A stretch of 64,000 nucleotides of DNA from Nodularia spumigena CCY9414 (GTDB taxonomy: Bacteria > Cyanobacteriota > Cyanobacteriia > Cyanobacteriales > Nostocaceae): assembly GCF_000340565.2 (NCBI RefSeq), contig NZ_CP007203.1:4742613-4806612 (forward strand), given 5' to 3'. The position numbers were made by a program, and so were the translations under genes. Under the pieces are notes generated by a model. That model was not told the DNA's origin, made no database searches, and worked only from the letters and a program-made list of their open reading frames with translations. Below are positions 62,560 through 64,000 of this stretch, one piece after another (position 1 is the first letter of the stretch; the number at the start of each line of letters is the position of its first letter).

Positions 62560-64000
62560 ATGACTCTCTTGCCTAAGAGCGAACTGAGGAAGGTAACGGA
62601 ACAACCTATATTTCCTAAACCTTCTACTCGTTTAACACAACTGATTAACCGTTTTCAACTATCCCCGGAAACCGTTGTACTATTTTTAGCCCTGCTCATT
62701 GGCGGTGGTACTGGTATGGGTGTAGTCACATTTCACTATTTAATTGAGCTAATTGATCACCTGATGCGAGAAAAATTCATCGGTGCAATTGGTGTTTGGA
62801 GTGAGTGGACTTTCGCCTGTATTCCCATTTTGGGTGGGTTAATTGTGGGATTGATGCGTTGGTATGCTCAAGACTTTGGCCCTGGACTTTCATCGATGAT
62901 TGCGGCCTCTCAGGGAACAGAACTCAAACAACAATTACGACCAGTCACAAAAATGTTAGCTGCATCTGTTTCCTTGGGAAGTGGTGCTTCCTTGGGGACA
63001 GAAGGGCCAAGTGTAGAAATTGGGGCAAATTTTGGAATGCTGTTGTCCGTAATTCTCAAAGTATCTCAAGAGCGACAACGGTTACTTTTAGGTGCTGGTG
63101 CGGCGGCTGGGTTAGCGGCGGGATTTAACGCGCCCATTGCTGGAGTATTTTTTGCTCTAGAAGTAGTCATGGGCGCAACATCTTTTGCTACTTCTGCCGT
63201 GAGTGTGGTATTGCTAGCCGCAGTCGTAGCAGCATTAATTGCTCAAATTGGCTTGGGCGCACAACCTGCTTTTGATTTACCTGTTTACCAAGTCCGCAGT
63301 CTTTTAGAATTACCGCTTTATCTGGGGTTAGGTTTAGGTGCAAGTTTAGTTTCTCTGACTTATACAAGCACAATTCGTTTAGCAAAAGCTGGCTTTGCTG
63401 GGTTAGTTTCTGGTTTTGGCTTATTAGGGAGCATTCCTCAACCCGTTCATCCCTTGATTGGCGGCGTAATTCTCGGCGCAGTCGCTTTACAATTTCCCCA
63501 AATTTTAGGCATTGGTTACGAAACTGTGGAAGCCATGCTTCAGGATGTAGAGTTTTCTCTGCATCTATTAATTATATTGTTAGTGCTGAAATTATTGATG
63601 ACCGCAATCAGTACCGCTAGTGGTTTTGTTGGTGGTTTATTTGCACCAGCCATGTTTCTCGGTGCTTCTTTTGGAGCTGCTTACGCTCAAATCATTACCC
63701 TGTTATTTCCGGCAATTGGTGAGGTGATGGCGGCTCCCCCAGCCTATGCAATGGTAGGGATGGCAGCAGTTTTAGCGGCCAGTGTCAGAGCGCCATTAAC
63801 AGCTATTTTGATGTTATTTGAATTAACCCGTGACTACCGCATTGTTTTACCTTTAATGGCAGCAGTCGGTTTAAGTGTCTGGATAACAGAACAGTTTCAG
63901 CCAAATTTTAACTCTAATTCTAATCTGCAACAAATTGGTCTTTCTGAGTTGAAAGACGAACAGGCGGAAATTGTCCAGCAAATTTTGGTAGAAGATGCTA
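62560..64000 (+). CDS. ClC-family chloride channel/antiporter (continues past right edge)
   Basis: The frame from ATG 62560 stays open to the edge, at least 480 residues. GSGASLGTEGPSVEIG and AAAGLAAGFNAPIAGVFFALE are the ClC selectivity signatures, and SGFVGGLFAPAMFLGASFGA the GxFxP region. FALE holds the gating-type Glu region. The C-terminal part beyond the membrane (LQQIGLSELKDEQAEI) probably leads to CBS domains outside the window. It moves chloride or exchanges it for protons. Confidence 0.92.
   Translation, partial: MTLLPKSELRKVTEQPIFPKPSTRLTQLINRFQLSPETVVLFLALLIGGGTGMGVVTFHYLIELIDHLMREKFIGAIGVWSEWTFACIPILGGLIVGLMRWYAQDFGPGLSSMIAASQGTELKQQLRPVTKMLAASVSLGSGASLGTEGPSVEIGANFGMLLSVILKVSQERQRLLLGAGAAAGLAAGFNAPIAGVFFALEVVMGATSFATSAVSVVLLAAVVAALIAQIGLGAQPAFDLPVYQVRSLLELPLYLGLGLGASLVSLTYTSTIRLAKAGFAGLVSGFGLLGSIPQPVHPLIGGVILGAVALQFPQILGIGYETVEAMLQDVEFSLHLLIILLVLKLLMTAISTASGFVGGLFAPAMFLGASFGAAYAQIITLLFPAIGEVMAAPPAYAMVGMAAVLAASVRAPLTAILMLFELTRDYRIVLPLMAAVGLSVWITEQFQPNFNSNSNLQQIGLSELKDEQAEIVQQILVEDA

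Noticed and set aside
1-64000. tRNA, rRNA or tmRNA genes
   Set aside because: I looked for GTTCRANNC T-arm patterns near paired acceptor stems and found none; a short search by eye can miss one.

Overview
The window looks like chromosomal DNA of a filamentous, heterocyst-type cyanobacterium (Nostocales; Nostoc/Anabaena-like). Evidence: many GCGATCGC (HIP1) octamers, short heptanucleotide repeats (STRR) between genes, a XisI gene and a XisF-type recombinase, cyanoexosortase B with its partner protein, IctB, a WGxxGxxG-tail protein, and efp followed by accB. From memory the 25-36 kb gene order resembles Anabaena PCC 7120; this was not checked.

Layout. 1-14.2 kb is accessory DNA worn by transposition. 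It holds two decayed IS4-type remnants, a complete IS5-type element, a complete IS1634-type element with a nonsense-broken transposase, a 135 bp MITE-like element, and a minus-strand oxidoreductase cluster: GMC flavoenzyme, diiron ferritin-like protein, FAD-sorbitol-dehydrogenase-type small subunit, exported pentapeptide-repeat protein, truncated DyP peroxidase and a GH63-type glycosidase. A 2H-phosphoesterase-like gene is stranded between two IS elements. 14.6-18.1 kb is a parA/parB locus. Its parB carries a 16-codon (48 bp) repeat array rich in GAAAC/GTTTC palindromes, the most unusual object in the window. 18.1-19.15 kb holds an omega-RNA-like structure and an IscB gene that loses its C-terminus where it runs into the 3' end of a PlsC-like acyltransferase.

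20-36.7 kb is conserved core: proS, xisI, a Uma2 protein, a GerMN protein, accB, efp, a lumenal cyclophilin, thiL, gap2, nadD, murC-murB, ybaB, a low-molecular-weight phosphatase, a LuxR-type response regulator and smpB. 37-46 kb is an envelope/exopolysaccharide block: ictB, a sugar aminotransferase, cyanoexosortase B and its partner, a Wza-like exporter and a Wzc-like chain-length protein. 46-54.6 kb has two rhomboid-protease paralogues bracketing a block of exported proteins (TPR, PsbP-like, unknown secreted proteins, a VWD-domain protein, an M48 metalloprotease); a 94 bp MITE sits in the start region of the second rhomboid gene. 54.8-64 kb holds small unknown proteins, a DUF4383 membrane protein, a glyoxalase-fold protein, the XisF-like recombinase, a large membrane protein, a GT39 glycosyltransferase, a zinc-ribbon membrane protein and a ClC chloride channel that runs off the right edge.

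Two insertions can be reconstructed to the base from target duplications: the IS5-type element in the 3' end of the GMC gene, and the MITE in the rhomboid gene. No tRNA, rRNA or CRISPR array was recognised.
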